NCBI GenBank assembly: GCA_964538575.1 | Contig: CAZIGG010000001.1 | Location: forward strand, 1-64,000 | Direction of reading: 5' to 3' | Length of the DNA stretch: 64,000 bases | From: UBA2336 sp964538575 | GTDB taxonomy: Bacteria > Bacteroidota > Bacteroidia > Cytophagales > Cyclobacteriaceae | Shown: piece after piece, positions 34,423 to 43,552 of the stretch | How positions within the stretch are numbered: position 1 is the first letter of the stretch | Layout of the letters: every line of letters starts with the position of its first letter | Position numbers and translations under genes: made by a program | Notes under the pieces: model-generated | What the model saw: the letters and a program-made list of their open reading frames with translations, nothing else | Databases searched by the model: none | Told to the model about the DNA's origin: nothing

Positions 34423-35946
34423 ATGAATAAAAAAGTGCTGTTGATGATCTTGGACGGCTGGGGCGTAGCGGTGAACAAAAAGGTTTCTGCTATTGACCAT
34501 GCCAAAACTCCGTTTATAAACTCGCTTTATCCTAAGTATGCCAACAGTAAGCTTGAAGCTTCAGGACTGGCTGTCGGATTACCCGCTGGTCAGATGGGCA
34601 ACTCAGAAGTCGGGCACATGAACATCGGTGCCGGAAGGGTTATCTACCAGGACCTGGTTAAGGTCAACAAAGCGATTGACGAAAAAGAGCTTGATAAGAA
34701 CCCGGTTTTGCTCGATGCCTTTGACTACGCTAAAAAGAACAACAAAAATTTTCACCTGATCGGACTTGTCTCGGATGGTGGTGTTCACGCACATCTTCAT
34801 CATTTAAAAGGTATTTGTACGATTGCTCATAATACTGGAATTAAGAACCTGTTTATTCATGCGTTTACCGATGGCCGGGATACCGATCCAAAAGGAGGAT
34901 TAAATTATTTAAAAGATCTCCAGGCACACCTTACCAAAACTACCGGCAAGATCGCCAGCATTGTGGGGCGTTACTTTGCGATGGATCGGGACAAACGCTG
35001 GGAACGTGTAAAGCTCGCGTATGACTTATTGGTTCACGGAACAGGCGAAGCCGCAACGGACGTATCGGCTGCAATTCAAAAGTCGTACGATAATAATGTT
35101 ACGGATGAGTTCATCAAGCCGGTGGTGATAGTTGAAAACAGTAAGCCGGTTACGACCATTAAGGAAGGCGATGTTGTGCTATGCTTCAACTTCCGTACCG
35201 ACAGGGGACGCGAAATTACGCAGGTACTCACCCAGCAGGATTTTCCCGAGCAAAATATGAAGGCGTTGAACCTGTACTATGTAACGCTTACAAATTATGA
35301 TGACACGTTTAAGAATGTGAAGGTTATTTTCGATAAAGATAACCTGAACAACACACTCGGTGAAGTTTTAGCAAAGGCCGGCAAAAAGCAAATCCGTATT
35401 GCGGAAACTGAAAAGTATCCGCACGTAACGTTTTTCTTTTCAGGCGGAAGGGAACAGGAGTTTGAAGGGGAAACACGCATTCTTTGTCCGTCACCCAAAG
35501 TTGCAACGTACGACCTTAAGCCGGAGATGAGCGCCAATGATTTAAAAGATAAACTCATTCCGGAGCTTGATAAAAAATACGCGGACTTTATCTGTTTGAA
35601 TTTTGCCAACCCCGACATGGTCGGGCACACCGGTGTTTTTGAAGCTGTTGTTAAGGCGTGTGAAACGGTTGACTACTGCGCGGGTAAAGTAACAGAAGCT
35701 GCGTTACGGAATGGTTACTACATCATCATCATTGCCGACCACGGAAATGCTGATTTTATGATTAATGAAGACGGCACACCCAACACAGCGCACACAACAA
35801 GCCTCGTGCCCTGCATACTGGTGGATGATACATTCAACGGAAAATTAAAGAACGGTAAATTGGGTGACCTTGCTCCGACCATTCTCACCCTGATTGGAAT
35901 TCCGGTTCCGGCTGAAATGACAGGCGAAATACTTATTACTCAATAA
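34423..35946 (+). CDS. gpmI: 2,3-bisphosphoglycerate-independent phosphoglycerate mutase
   Basis: Metal-dependent glycolytic mutase of the alkaline phosphatase superfamily. VLLMILDGWG carries the first metal ligand and Ser61 in MGNSEVGHMNIGAGR is the phospho-acceptor. FTDGRDTDPKGG, GRYFAMDRDKRWER and IIADHGNADFM carry the remaining ligands. The 507-residue length is typical. A lipoprotein gene follows after 12 bases. Confidence 0.98.
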   Translation: MNKKVLLMILDGWGVAVNKKVSAIDHAKTPFINSLYPKYANSKLEASGLAVGLPAGQMGNSEVGHMNIGAGRVIYQDLVKVNKAIDEKELDKNPVLLDAFDYAKKNNKNFHLIGLVSDGGVHAHLHHLKGICTIAHNTGIKNLFIHAFTDGRDTDPKGGLNYLKDLQAHLTKTTGKIASIVGRYFAMDRDKRWERVKLAYDLLVHGTGEAATDVSAAIQKSYDNNVTDEFIKPVVIVENSKPVTTIKEGDVVLCFNFRTDRGREITQVLTQQDFPEQNMKALNLYYVTLTNYDDTFKNVKVIFDKDNLNNTLGEVLAKAGKKQIRIAETEKYPHVTFFFSGGREQEFEGETRILCPSPKVATYDLKPEMSANDLKDKLIPELDKKYADFICLNFANPDMVGHTGVFEAVVKACETVDYCAGKVTEAALRNGYYIIIIADHGNADFMINEDGTPNTAHTTSLVPCILVDDTFNGKLKNGKLGDLAPTILTLIGIPVPAEMTGEILITQ

Positions 35947-35958
35947 ATTCAGGCTGGC

Positions 35959-36543
35959 GTGAAGCAGGTAGCATTTATTTTACTGATTGTTGTTACGCTA
36001 TCATCCTGCGAAACAAAGCGCAGCCATATAAAATACTACTATCAGCTTGACAGTGTGTTGAACGAACAGGTTCAATACCTCACACAATCCCGTGCTACAC
36101 TTTCGAAAAAAGCATCTATTGATGGAAAAGAAGAGCGTACCTCTTTTGTTCCAAAAGATACTACCCGCTGGAAATATGAGTTTGATGTTTTTGCCGGGCT
36201 GAATGATATCAACAAACCGGCAAATGTTGGCAAATACCGTACAGTGCCCGGTATAAAAGATGTGAACAGCAACCTGCTCATTTATACAATTGAAAGCACC
36301 GAACAACTGCCGGTGGTTTTTCTGAAAGTTTATTACCTGGATAACCTGGCCAACATCCGCAGAATTGAGGGCCTTTACCGGGAAGAAAGTTCCTTACTGA
36401 AAAGTTCCCGGCATTTATCCATGGAATTTCAGAACATCAACAATAAAATCGTGCTTACATCCTACTCTATAACCGGAGGGCAGAAAATGCTTCTCGGAGA
36501 TTCTGTTCAGTTCTCCGTAAACGGAATGATTACACTCCCTTAA
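35959..36543 (+). CDS. Hypothetical lipoprotein
   Basis: 194 residues with a lipoprotein signal (VAFILLIVVTLSSC, lipobox LSSC). The mature part is beta-rich, without a domain I recognise; it opens with KRSHIKYYYQLDSVLNEQVQ and ends in a short VQFSVNGMITLP strand. The start is GTG at 35959. It sits 12 bases after gpmI and 2 bases before the ABC exporter, so it is probably part of one transcript. No function can be named. Confidence 0.7.
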   Translation: MKQVAFILLIVVTLSSCETKRSHIKYYYQLDSVLNEQVQYLTQSRATLSKKASIDGKEERTSFVPKDTTRWKYEFDVFAGLNDINKPANVGKYRTVPGIKDVNSNLLIYTIESTEQLPVVFLKVYYLDNLANIRRIEGLYREESSLLKSSRHLSMEFQNINNKIVLTSYSITGGQKMLLGDSVQFSVNGMITLP

Positions 36544-36545
36544 AC

Positions 36546-38339
36546 ATGGCGAAGCGCTCAGGCGAACCTTTACGCAAAGAAGATAAAAGAAAACTCGATA
36601 AAGCCGGATTGAAAAAGCTGGCCGGGATTTTCCGGTTTATGCTGCCGTACAAAGGCTTATTTATTCTGGGCTTTGCAGCCCTGGGACTTTCCACATTCAC
36701 GATCATGGCATTTCCCAAGCTTGCGGGGGAGCTGGTTGATGTTGCTACCGGCAATTCAAAATATTTCTCCACCATCGGCCAGGTTGTTATCACGCTCGTG
36801 ATCGTTCTGTTCATTCAAAGCATTTTCTCGTTCATTCGCGTTTATACATTTTCAAATGTCAGCGAGCGCGGAATGGCCGATGTTCGCAAAGCGGTTTATC
36901 AGAAAATTCTATGGCTGCCCATGAGCTTTTTTGATTCAAGAAGAACGGGTGAATTGATGAGCCGGCTTACTTCTGATGTCGGAACGCTTCAGGATACCTT
37001 TAGCTTTACCATGGCTGAATTCTTTCGGCAGATTTTATCCCTAATTTTTGGAACGGTAATTATTTTCTACCTCACTCCTTCACTGGCGTTGTTTATGCTG
37101 CTTACCTTCCCGGTGATTGTTGTCGCAGCGTTGTTTTTTGGAACCTACATCCGAAAGCTGTCGCGAAAAACGCAGGACAAGCTTGCCGAAGCAAACGTGA
37201 TCGTTGAAGAATCCTTTCAATCCGTTTTTGTGGTGAAGGCTTTTACCAACGAACTGTTCCAGATTAATAAATATACCAAAGCCTTACAGGAAGTTGTGAC
37301 GATCGCCATCCGGTCTTCCCTGTACAGAAGTTTGTTTGTATCGTTTGTGATTTTCGTTTTATTTGGCGGTATCGTAGCCATTGGCTGGCATGGCGCGAAT
37401 CTCGTTCAGGCAAATGAACTTCAGCCCGGTGAGCTTTTTTCATTTGTATTTTATACGGCCATCATCGGATTTTCCATTGCCGGCCTGGGCGACATCTACG
37501 CACAGTTGCAGCGTGCGATCGGGGCATCAGAACGAGTCCTGGATATTTTAGAAATGGAGGATGAAGCCGAGGCTGTACAGGATCACCGGCTGCATGTAAG
37601 CGGTGAAATTGTTTTTAACAATGTTTCGTTCTCCTATCCTTCCCGTTCCGATTTTCCGGTGCTGAAAGACCTTGAGTTTAAAATCAAGGCGGGTGAGAAG
37701 ATTGCCTTGGTTGGCAAAAGCGGTTCCGGTAAGTCAACCATCATTAATCTGATCATGCGTTTTTACCCGGTGTCAGACGGCCGGGTGATGGTGGACGGAA
37801 ATGACATTGAATCCTATCACCTTACCGGATATCGCCACAACATTGGTGTTGTTCCGCAGGAAGTGATTTTGTTTGGCGGGACAATTGAAGAAAACATTGC
37901 ATACGGGAAACCCGGTGCATCGCCTGAAGAAATCAAAGATGCGGCACGCAAGGCCAATGCATTGGATTTTATTGAAAGTTTCCCGGAAGGATTTAAAACA
38001 CTTGTAGGTGAGCGGGGCGTTAAACTCTCAGGCGGGCAGCGCCAGCGTATCGCCATTGCACGCGCCATCCTGAAAGACCCTGTAATCCTTATCCTGGATG
38101 AAGCCACAAGTTCGCTGGATGCACAGTCGGAAGTGCTGGTACAGCAAGCTCTTGAAAAATTAATGGAGGGCCGGACCACGATTGTTATTGCGCATCGCCT
38201 GAGCACGATAAAAAAAGTGGATCGTATTTTTGTGATCAATGACGGCCGTCTTGCAGAAATGGGTTCGCATGCTGAACTTACACAGGTAAATAACGGTATA
38301 TACAGTACGCTGCTTAAGCTGCAGCTTCATGAATCATGA
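36546..38339 (+). CDS. MsbA-like ABC exporter, fused permease and ATPase
   Basis: ABCB-type half transporter of 597 residues. Six membrane segments lie in about residues 25-320 and the ATPase domain in about 350-595. Walker A is VGKSGSGKST, signature LSGGQRQRIAIARA, Walker B VILILDEATSSLD, and H-loop IAHRLST. Lipid or drug export is the family role; an MsbA-like lipid flippase role is plausible but unproved. The stop overlaps the Fur-family start by four bases (ATGA). Confidence 0.9.
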   Translation: MAKRSGEPLRKEDKRKLDKAGLKKLAGIFRFMLPYKGLFILGFAALGLSTFTIMAFPKLAGELVDVATGNSKYFSTIGQVVITLVIVLFIQSIFSFIRVYTFSNVSERGMADVRKAVYQKILWLPMSFFDSRRTGELMSRLTSDVGTLQDTFSFTMAEFFRQILSLIFGTVIIFYLTPSLALFMLLTFPVIVVAALFFGTYIRKLSRKTQDKLAEANVIVEESFQSVFVVKAFTNELFQINKYTKALQEVVTIAIRSSLYRSLFVSFVIFVLFGGIVAIGWHGANLVQANELQPGELFSFVFYTAIIGFSIAGLGDIYAQLQRAIGASERVLDILEMEDEAEAVQDHRLHVSGEIVFNNVSFSYPSRSDFPVLKDLEFKIKAGEKIALVGKSGSGKSTIINLIMRFYPVSDGRVMVDGNDIESYHLTGYRHNIGVVPQEVILFGGTIEENIAYGKPGASPEEIKDAARKANALDFIESFPEGFKTLVGERGVKLSGGQRQRIAIARAILKDPVILILDEATSSLDAQSEVLVQQALEKLMEGRTTIVIAHRLSTIKKVDRIFVINDGRLAEMGSHAELTQVNNGIYSTLLKLQLHES

Positions 38340-38746
38340 ACAGTTCATTCCAGATTCTGAAAGATTTTAAGCTTCGGTCAACCCCTAGCCGGGCCGCTAT
38401 TTTACAGGCCTTTTTAACGCACAATTATGCGCTATCACACAATGATGTTGAAAAGGAAGTGCCGGCATCGTTTGACCGCGTAACCGTTTACCGCACTTTA
38501 AAAACCTTTCTTGACAAGGGGCTTATCCATAAAGTGCTGGATGACGCGGGCGGTATGAAATATGCGCTCTGCAATGAAGCCTGCAGCACCGCAAATCATC
38601 ATCACGATCATGTTCATTTTAAATGCACACAATGCGGTCAAACCAACTGCTTACAAGTCGAAATTCCGGGAATAAAGCTTCCTAAAGGGTACCAGGCAAG
38701 GGAGGTAAATCTGCTCATTCAGGGTGTTTGCGGTAATTGTGAATAA
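38336..38746 (+). CDS. Fur-family metal-dependent transcriptional repressor
   Basis: 136-residue Fur/Zur/PerR-type regulator with an N-terminal winged helix (about 1-80; VTVYRTLKTFLDKGLIHKV) and a C-terminal dimer domain. The structural zinc site is Cys97/Cys100 and Cys132/Cys135. A His cluster (88-90, 92, 94; NHHHDHVHFKC) supplies sensing ligands. Metal specificity cannot be fixed by sequence; the short form with two CXXC pairs is compatible with Zur. Translation is coupled to the ABC exporter upstream. It is a candidate reader of the palindrome at 53265. Confidence 0.87.
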   Translation: MNSSFQILKDFKLRSTPSRAAILQAFLTHNYALSHNDVEKEVPASFDRVTVYRTLKTFLDKGLIHKVLDDAGGMKYALCNEACSTANHHHDHVHFKCTQCGQTNCLQVEIPGIKLPKGYQAREVNLLIQGVCGNCE

Positions 38747-38805
38747 ATTTTTGCCACTGCGGTTTCCTTTTACAGTAATCCCCTATAAATCACGCGTGTA
38801 AGTTT

Positions 38806-38833
38806 TTGAGATTAAATTAAATTAGTACTTTTG
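38806..38833 (+). promoter_or_regulatory. Predicted promoter for terC
   Basis: TTG at 38806-38808 and TACTTTTG at 38826-38833 are separated by 17 bases. This is a good match to the Bacteroidota TTG-N17-23-TAnnTTTG promoter form. About 75 bases of untranslated leader follow. Confidence 0.65.
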
Positions 38834-38907
38834 AAGGCTATAGGCAGCGAAAATCTTCAAAAAACCATTGATTTGGCTGCTCCCCTAAATGCTGAACTAA
38901 GATCCCG

Positions 38908-39936
38908 TTGCTGAGAACATTCGATATACTCCTTATTTCCCTTTTCAGTGGTGATCGGCAAGAGACTATTCTCTTTGGTGTTTTCCTTGCTATTATTGTT
39001 ATTTTTCTGGTGGCTGACCTGGGGTTGTTTCATAAGCAAGCTCATAAAATCACAACCAAGTCAGCGCTTTATCAGTCCATTTTCTGGGTGTCCATCAGCA
39101 CGCTGTTCGGCTTGCTGATTTACTTTAACGGCCCGTACGTCCACCTGGAAGCGGGCGTTCCCACAAACTTATCCGGATTGGATGCGGCCGTATTGTACTT
39201 TTCAACGTATCTGACCGAATATGCACTCTCCGTTGATAACATTTTCGTTATCCTTCTTATTCTGAAGTACTTTAAAGTAGATGAAACGTACTATCATAAG
39301 ATACTATTCTGGGGGATTCTCGGAGCAATCGTTTTCCGTGCAATTTTTATTTTTGTCGGGGCAATTCTGATTCATAAGTTCCACTGGATTCTTTACATCT
39401 TTGGTGTATTCCTGATTTACTCCGGTATCCGGATTTACTTCGGAGATGGTGATGAAAAGATCGAGCCGGAAAAAAATCCAATCCTGAAAATCTGCCGCAA
39501 GTATCTGCCTATTTCCGCAACGGACAGGGGGGGTCAGTTCTTTTTCAAAGAAAATGGCAAGTTGTTCTTTACTCCGCTGTTTCTGGTCATCATTCTTATC
39601 GAAACAACTGATTTGATTTTTGCGGTTGATTCCATTCCGGCTGCTTTCGCCATTACGCAAAACGAATTCCTGATTTATACGTCCAATATTTTTGCCGTAA
39701 TGGGGTTACGCGCCATGTTCTTCCTGCTGGCGGGCATCATTGATAAATTTTATTTGCTGCAAAAAGGACTTTCCATTATCCTCTTCTTCATTGGTGCAAA
39801 AATGCTGCTGGAGATCTTCCACATTGAATTGAATGTATTCCTGTCCTTCACAGTAATCATCGCAACACTTACCCTATCAATCATATTCTCCGTTCTTATT
39901 CCGCGTAAGGAAAAGGCAGAAGCAGAAGAGAAGTAA
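38908..39936 (+). CDS. TerC-family integral membrane protein
   Basis: TerC/Alx-type membrane protein of 342 residues with about eight to nine spans. Conserved acidic residues lie in membrane segments (YALSVDNIFVILLIL and IETTDLIFAVDSIPAAFAIT). Relatives are tied to manganese export during metalation of exported proteins and to tellurite resistance. The start appears to be TTG at 38908, which is not certain. It faces the LETM1-related gene tail-to-tail, with only 4 bases between stops. Confidence 0.9.
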   Translation: MLRTFDILLISLFSGDRQETILFGVFLAIIVIFLVADLGLFHKQAHKITTKSALYQSIFWVSISTLFGLLIYFNGPYVHLEAGVPTNLSGLDAAVLYFSTYLTEYALSVDNIFVILLILKYFKVDETYYHKILFWGILGAIVFRAIFIFVGAILIHKFHWILYIFGVFLIYSGIRIYFGDGDEKIEPEKNPILKICRKYLPISATDRGGQFFFKENGKLFFTPLFLVIILIETTDLIFAVDSIPAAFAITQNEFLIYTSNIFAVMGLRAMFFLLAGIIDKFYLLQKGLSIILFFIGAKMLLEIFHIELNVFLSFTVIIATLTLSIIFSVLIPRKEKAEAEEK

Positions 39937-39940
39937 ATTC

Positions 39941-41200
39941 TTAAAGTTCTTCTGTAAACAGATTCTTAGGGAGAATCTTCATCAGTATCGGCAAGGTTAA
40001 AAATCGCTGCGGCAGCGAAATAATTACAAAGGTCGGAATTGTCTTAAGCATTAAAATCAGCGCGTGGCGCATTCGCTCGCTTTCTTCCGGTGTAAGTTCT
40101 TCCATACGTGCCTTTTTTAGCAGCGTTCGTACATCTTCGCTGTCCTGAATTTCTTTTAACAACCTGCTTTTGTTCTTCTCTGCAATTTTTGAAATCCGGC
40201 TGATGAAATGCTCGCTTACGCGCTGATAGTCTTGCTTATCCTGCAGGTAATCTAATTGCTCCCAATGCTCCAGTACAAATCCTTCGATGGCAATCAGGCT
40301 GTTATCCAGGTCATCTTCTGAAAAGCCCAAATACTCACAAAACTGTTTCATGAACTCATGTTCCGCTTGTTCAACTTTCTTATCAGCCCAGGTGGTCAGG
40401 ATGGCAATTTCGAGAAAGAACTTTTTAAGTATCCACGAATTCTCTGACGGAAGGTTGATTGACTCTATTTCTATACCCTTATCGAAAATAGCCATTGCTT
40501 CCTTGCGCTTCTCTGCGCTCATATCGGTGCTTTGAATAAAATATTCCAGCAGCCTGCGTTCTTCAGGATCAACAAAGTTATCTGAATGCGCGGCCGCAGC
40601 AATAACTTTTACAATGGAAAACCGGAGCTCTTCGCGCTCGTAGCGAAAGAAGTCTGCGACAATCTTATCCGCATTGGTGTGAATCCATTGACCGAAAATA
40701 AACACATCCAGAAACAACAGGCTGTTGTGAAAAAAGTACGTCCAGAAGTTGCCCTGGAAATTGGTTGTCCGGTCAATCCTTTTATCCAGTATTTTTTCAG
40801 CCAGTTCAAGGGCTGAACGTTTTTTGCCAAACAGGCTTTTGCCGGGCGTTGCCAGTTCAGGGAAAATATTGTTATAAAAATTACCAATGTTTTCGATGGT
40901 TTTCAGAAACACCTGTGAGAGCTCTTCCGGAGTTTTAACGGGCTTATCATAAAACAAAAGCGAGCTGCTGATCAGGCTTTCCGCGAGCAAAATTTTCATT
41001 TTATCTTTTTCGCTCCAACTTTCTGTATGAAGGTGATCGAGGTGGCCGACATTCTGTCCATACATCAGGCCTGTGGGTTGAATGATGCTGTATAACGAAT
41101 GTTCCGGATGGGAACCGCGCTTCTTTAGCATAAGGTCTTTGAGAAGATCTTTCCTTAACTCGAGGTATTCTTTTAGCCAACCTTTTTCGTCTGGCTTCAT
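39941..41200 (-). CDS. LETM1-related protein with TerB-like middle
   Basis: 419-residue soluble protein with no signal peptide. The middle (about 195-310) reads as a TerB-like helical bundle (AAAAHSDNFVDPEERRLLEY). The C-terminus (about 365-415; ELTPEESERMRHALILMLK, then FVIISLPQRFLTLPILMKIL) resembles the LETM1 ribosome-binding segment. This matches proteins labelled LETM1-related biofilm-associated in Bacteroidota, as I recall. The role is unknown. It lies tail-to-tail with terC, and a second TerB-like protein is encoded at 45463-45837. Confidence 0.7.
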   Translation of the reverse strand: MKPDEKGWLKEYLELRKDLLKDLMLKKRGSHPEHSLYSIIQPTGLMYGQNVGHLDHLHTESWSEKDKMKILLAESLISSSLLFYDKPVKTPEELSQVFLKTIENIGNFYNNIFPELATPGKSLFGKKRSALELAEKILDKRIDRTTNFQGNFWTYFFHNSLLFLDVFIFGQWIHTNADKIVADFFRYEREELRFSIVKVIAAAAHSDNFVDPEERRLLEYFIQSTDMSAEKRKEAMAIFDKGIEIESINLPSENSWILKKFFLEIAILTTWADKKVEQAEHEFMKQFCEYLGFSEDDLDNSLIAIEGFVLEHWEQLDYLQDKQDYQRVSEHFISRISKIAEKNKSRLLKEIQDSEDVRTLLKKARMEELTPEESERMRHALILMLKTIPTFVIISLPQRFLTLPILMKILPKNLFTEEL

Positions 41201-41254
41201 AAAGTTAGAACGGGTAAGCGGTCAAATTAGCCATTTTTAAACAATCCGAAAATT

Positions 41255-41770
41255 TTACTTCAGCGCTTCACGCCAGCCCTTCTTCTCCAGCGATTTAGCG
41301 GAGGTTTCAACGTTAATCTTTAAATCCTTTTTAAACTGATCCAGCTTTTTAGCAATGCTCTTATCGGTTGTCCCGATGATTTGAGCCGCTAAAATTCCAG
41401 CATTGCGCGCGCCATTAAGGGCAACGGTTGCGACCGGAACACCGGAAGGCATCTGCAAGATCGAAAGCACGGAATCCCAGCCATCAATCGAGTTCGATGA
41501 TTTAACAGGCACGCCAATAACCGGTAACGAGGTTATGGAGGCTACCATGCCCGGAAGGTGCGCTGCGCCTCCGGCTCCGGCCACGATCACTTTAATTCCT
41601 TTTGCGCGGGCAGCGGTTGCATACTCCACCATGCGAAGGGGCGTACGGTGTGCGGATACAACCGTTATTTCAAACGGAACATTTAGTTCTTCAAGCACTT
41701 CGGCTGCTTCTTTCATGATCTTCAGATCCGATTGACTGCCCATGATAATTCCTACTACTGATTTTCTCAT
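41255..41770 (-). CDS. purE: 5-(Carboxyamino)imidazole ribonucleotide mutase
   Basis: Class I PurE in purine synthesis, converting N5-CAIR to CAIR. GIIMGSQSDLKIMKEAAEVL and TVVSAHRTPLRM carry the active-site Ser-Asp and His. GAGGAAHLPGMVAS and GVPVKSSNSIDGWDSVLSI follow. 171 residues. Its ATG overlaps the purK stop by four bases, so the two successive steps are translationally coupled. Confidence 0.97.
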   Translation of the reverse strand: MRKSVVGIIMGSQSDLKIMKEAAEVLEELNVPFEITVVSAHRTPLRMVEYATAARAKGIKVIVAGAGGAAHLPGMVASITSLPVIGVPVKSSNSIDGWDSVLSILQMPSGVPVATVALNGARNAGILAAQIIGTTDKSIAKKLDQFKKDLKINVETSAKSLEKKGWREALK

Positions 41771-42903
41771 GCGATTACTTTAAGCGTATGTTTTACAAAA
41801 TTGGCTTTCTGTTTCAGGCTTTCGATATCCGGATCAACAATTGTTACATGACCCATTTTACGGAAAGGTTTTGTTTGTGCTTTGCCGTATAGGTGTACAT
41901 GAACTCCCTTTACATTCATTACTTCTTCAAACCCCTCATACCGGGCAGGCCCTGAAAACCCCGGTTCGCCAAGCAAATTTACCATAGCGCTGGGCACCAG
42001 AAGATCTGTTTTCCCTAACGGCAATCCTGTAATGGCGCGCAAGTGTTGTTCATATTGCGATGTTACGTTTGCCTCAATTGTCTGATGGCCGCTGTTATGC
42101 GGACGCGGTGCGATTTCATTTACCAGCACCTCACCTGTTTTTGTCACAAACATTTCAACGGCCAGCAAGCCCACCATTTCCAACTTTTCAATCACTGATT
42201 TCGCGATTACATCCGCTTGTTGAGAAATGGCTTTTGATACTTGTGCCGGAGCAAATAAATATTCAACCAGGTTATGTTCTGGATGAAAAACCATTTCTAC
42301 AGCAGGAAAAGTTTCAATTTCGCCCTTCTCACTCCTGGCTGCGATAACTGAAATTTCCTTTTCAAAATCGATAAGGTCTTCCAGTAAGCCGGGCTTATCA
42401 AAAGCTTTTTGCAAATCTTCTTTTACGCGGAGCACCTGAACCCCTCTGCCGTCATATCCCTCCTTGCCAAGCTTATTCACCACCGGGAATTTCGCCAATC
42501 GCACAACATCTTCCTTGTTTTCGGTGAGCACAAAATTTGCGGTTGGAATATTGTTGTTTTTATAAAAAGACTTTTGCACACGCTTATCCTGAATCATCTC
42601 AATAATTTCAGGTTGTGGAAAAACTTTTTTGCCCTTTTTTACAAGCTCTTTTAAGGCCTGCGTGTTTACGTTCTCTATTTCGATGGTGATGATGTCACAT
42701 CGCTCACCAAATTTCATTACCGTATCAAAGTCGGTGAGTTTACCGTGATAAAATTCGGCCAGGCTCCTGCAGGGAGCGTGTTCATCGGGGTCAAGAATTG
42801 CAAAATTAAAGTTGAAGTCGATCCCGCTTTGAATGAGCATGCGCCCGAGCTGGCCTCCGCCCAAAATTCCGAGTTTAAAATCCTGGTTAAATGTTTTTGC
42901 CAC
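41767..42903 (-). CDS. purK: 5-(Carboxyamino)imidazole ribonucleotide synthase
   Basis: ATP-grasp enzyme that carboxylates AIR with bicarbonate to give N5-CAIR, the substrate of the adjacent PurE. LGILGGGQLGRMLIQSG is the N-terminal signature. NKLGKEGYDGRGVQVL and VLVNEIAPRPHNSGHQTIEA are the ATP-grasp blocks. 378 residues, normal. A -7 element lies 21 bases upstream. Confidence 0.97.
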   Translation of the reverse strand: MAKTFNQDFKLGILGGGQLGRMLIQSGIDFNFNFAILDPDEHAPCRSLAEFYHGKLTDFDTVMKFGERCDIITIEIENVNTQALKELVKKGKKVFPQPEIIEMIQDKRVQKSFYKNNNIPTANFVLTENKEDVVRLAKFPVVNKLGKEGYDGRGVQVLRVKEDLQKAFDKPGLLEDLIDFEKEISVIAARSEKGEIETFPAVEMVFHPEHNLVEYLFAPAQVSKAISQQADVIAKSVIEKLEMVGLLAVEMFVTKTGEVLVNEIAPRPHNSGHQTIEANVTSQYEQHLRAITGLPLGKTDLLVPSAMVNLLGEPGFSGPARYEGFEEVMNVKGVHVHLYGKAQTKPFRKMGHVTIVDPDIESLKQKANFVKHTLKVIA

Positions 42904-42923
42904 GCTGCAAGTTAATGGTTTGG

Positions 42924-42931
42924 CAAAGATA
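42924..42931 (-). promoter_or_regulatory. Predicted -7 element for purKE
   Basis: On the minus strand TATCTTTG, an exact TAnnTTTG match, 20 bases before the purK start. A TTG lies 24 bases further upstream, one base beyond the usual spacing. Confidence 0.55.
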
Positions 42932-42971
42932 TTTTGCTGGTAATGTCCGGCTAACCAATCTTCATCTTTTT

Positions 42972-43520
42972 TTAAAAACTAAAACCGCGACACTTTGACG
43001 CGTGGCATATCAGAATGTCTCCGTGACCCACATAAAAATTTTTATCTCCCTCCCTTGAAAAGCTGTAATACATTCTCAGCACCGTGTTGTTTGGAAATTT
43101 TGAATCATTGGAAACATCGAACGAATAGGCCTGATCATTTCCTACCTGACTGCCGGAGAAAAGCACTTTCATTTTCTCGTTTACAATAACGTACTCAAAA
43201 AGGCAGGGGCCACCAATAACCTGTGCCTGGAAGTGTAACACGTTCTTAACGGGGTTGGGATATGCCCCATAAATGTAAATATCTGCATCCGCTGTTCCGG
43301 TTAGGTCATGATCGGGTGTAGTTGCCAAAAGGTCCAGTACACGTTTACTCAATTCTCCGTCATTTTGCCAATCGTTGAGGTCCCGTTTACCAATTACTCC
43401 CACATCCTGATTGCTTAAATCTCTTAGCAGTATACCTTCAAACCTGGTTCCTTCCTCATCCGAACACCCAAGTGTAAGCGAGAAAATAATCAGAATTGCT
43501 TTTATTGAAATTTTATTCAT
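42972..43520 (-). CDS. Lipoprotein with a PNP motif resembling a type IX sorting domain
   Basis: 182 residues with a lipoprotein signal (IKAILIIFSLTLGCSDEE, Cys in LTLGC). From about residue 108 it reads GAYPNPVKNVLHFQA and continues as a beta-rich segment of about 70 residues. That resembles the start and layout of T9SS type A C-terminal domains, but without a clean final motif. A lipid anchor combined with a sorting-like domain is unusual. It may be a related Ig-like fold rather than a secretion signal. No specific function. It lies 32 bases after the HEAT-cyclophilin gene. Confidence 0.65.
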   Translation of the reverse strand: MNKISIKAILIIFSLTLGCSDEEGTRFEGILLRDLSNQDVGVIGKRDLNDWQNDGELSKRVLDLLATTPDHDLTGTADADIYIYGAYPNPVKNVLHFQAQVIGGPCLFEYVIVNEKMKVLFSGSQVGNDQAYSFDVSNDSKFPNNTVLRMYYSFSREGDKNFYVGHGDILICHASKCRGFSF

Positions 43521-43552
43521 GGTTGAATTCTTTCGTAAAGGAGAAAGGATAA

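Noticed and set aside
38747..38907. Possible yybP-ykoY manganese riboswitch ahead of terC
   Set aside because: TerC/Alx genes can have one. The leader contains GGCTGCTCCCC, but I cannot find the paired conserved loops. A covariance-model search would decide.
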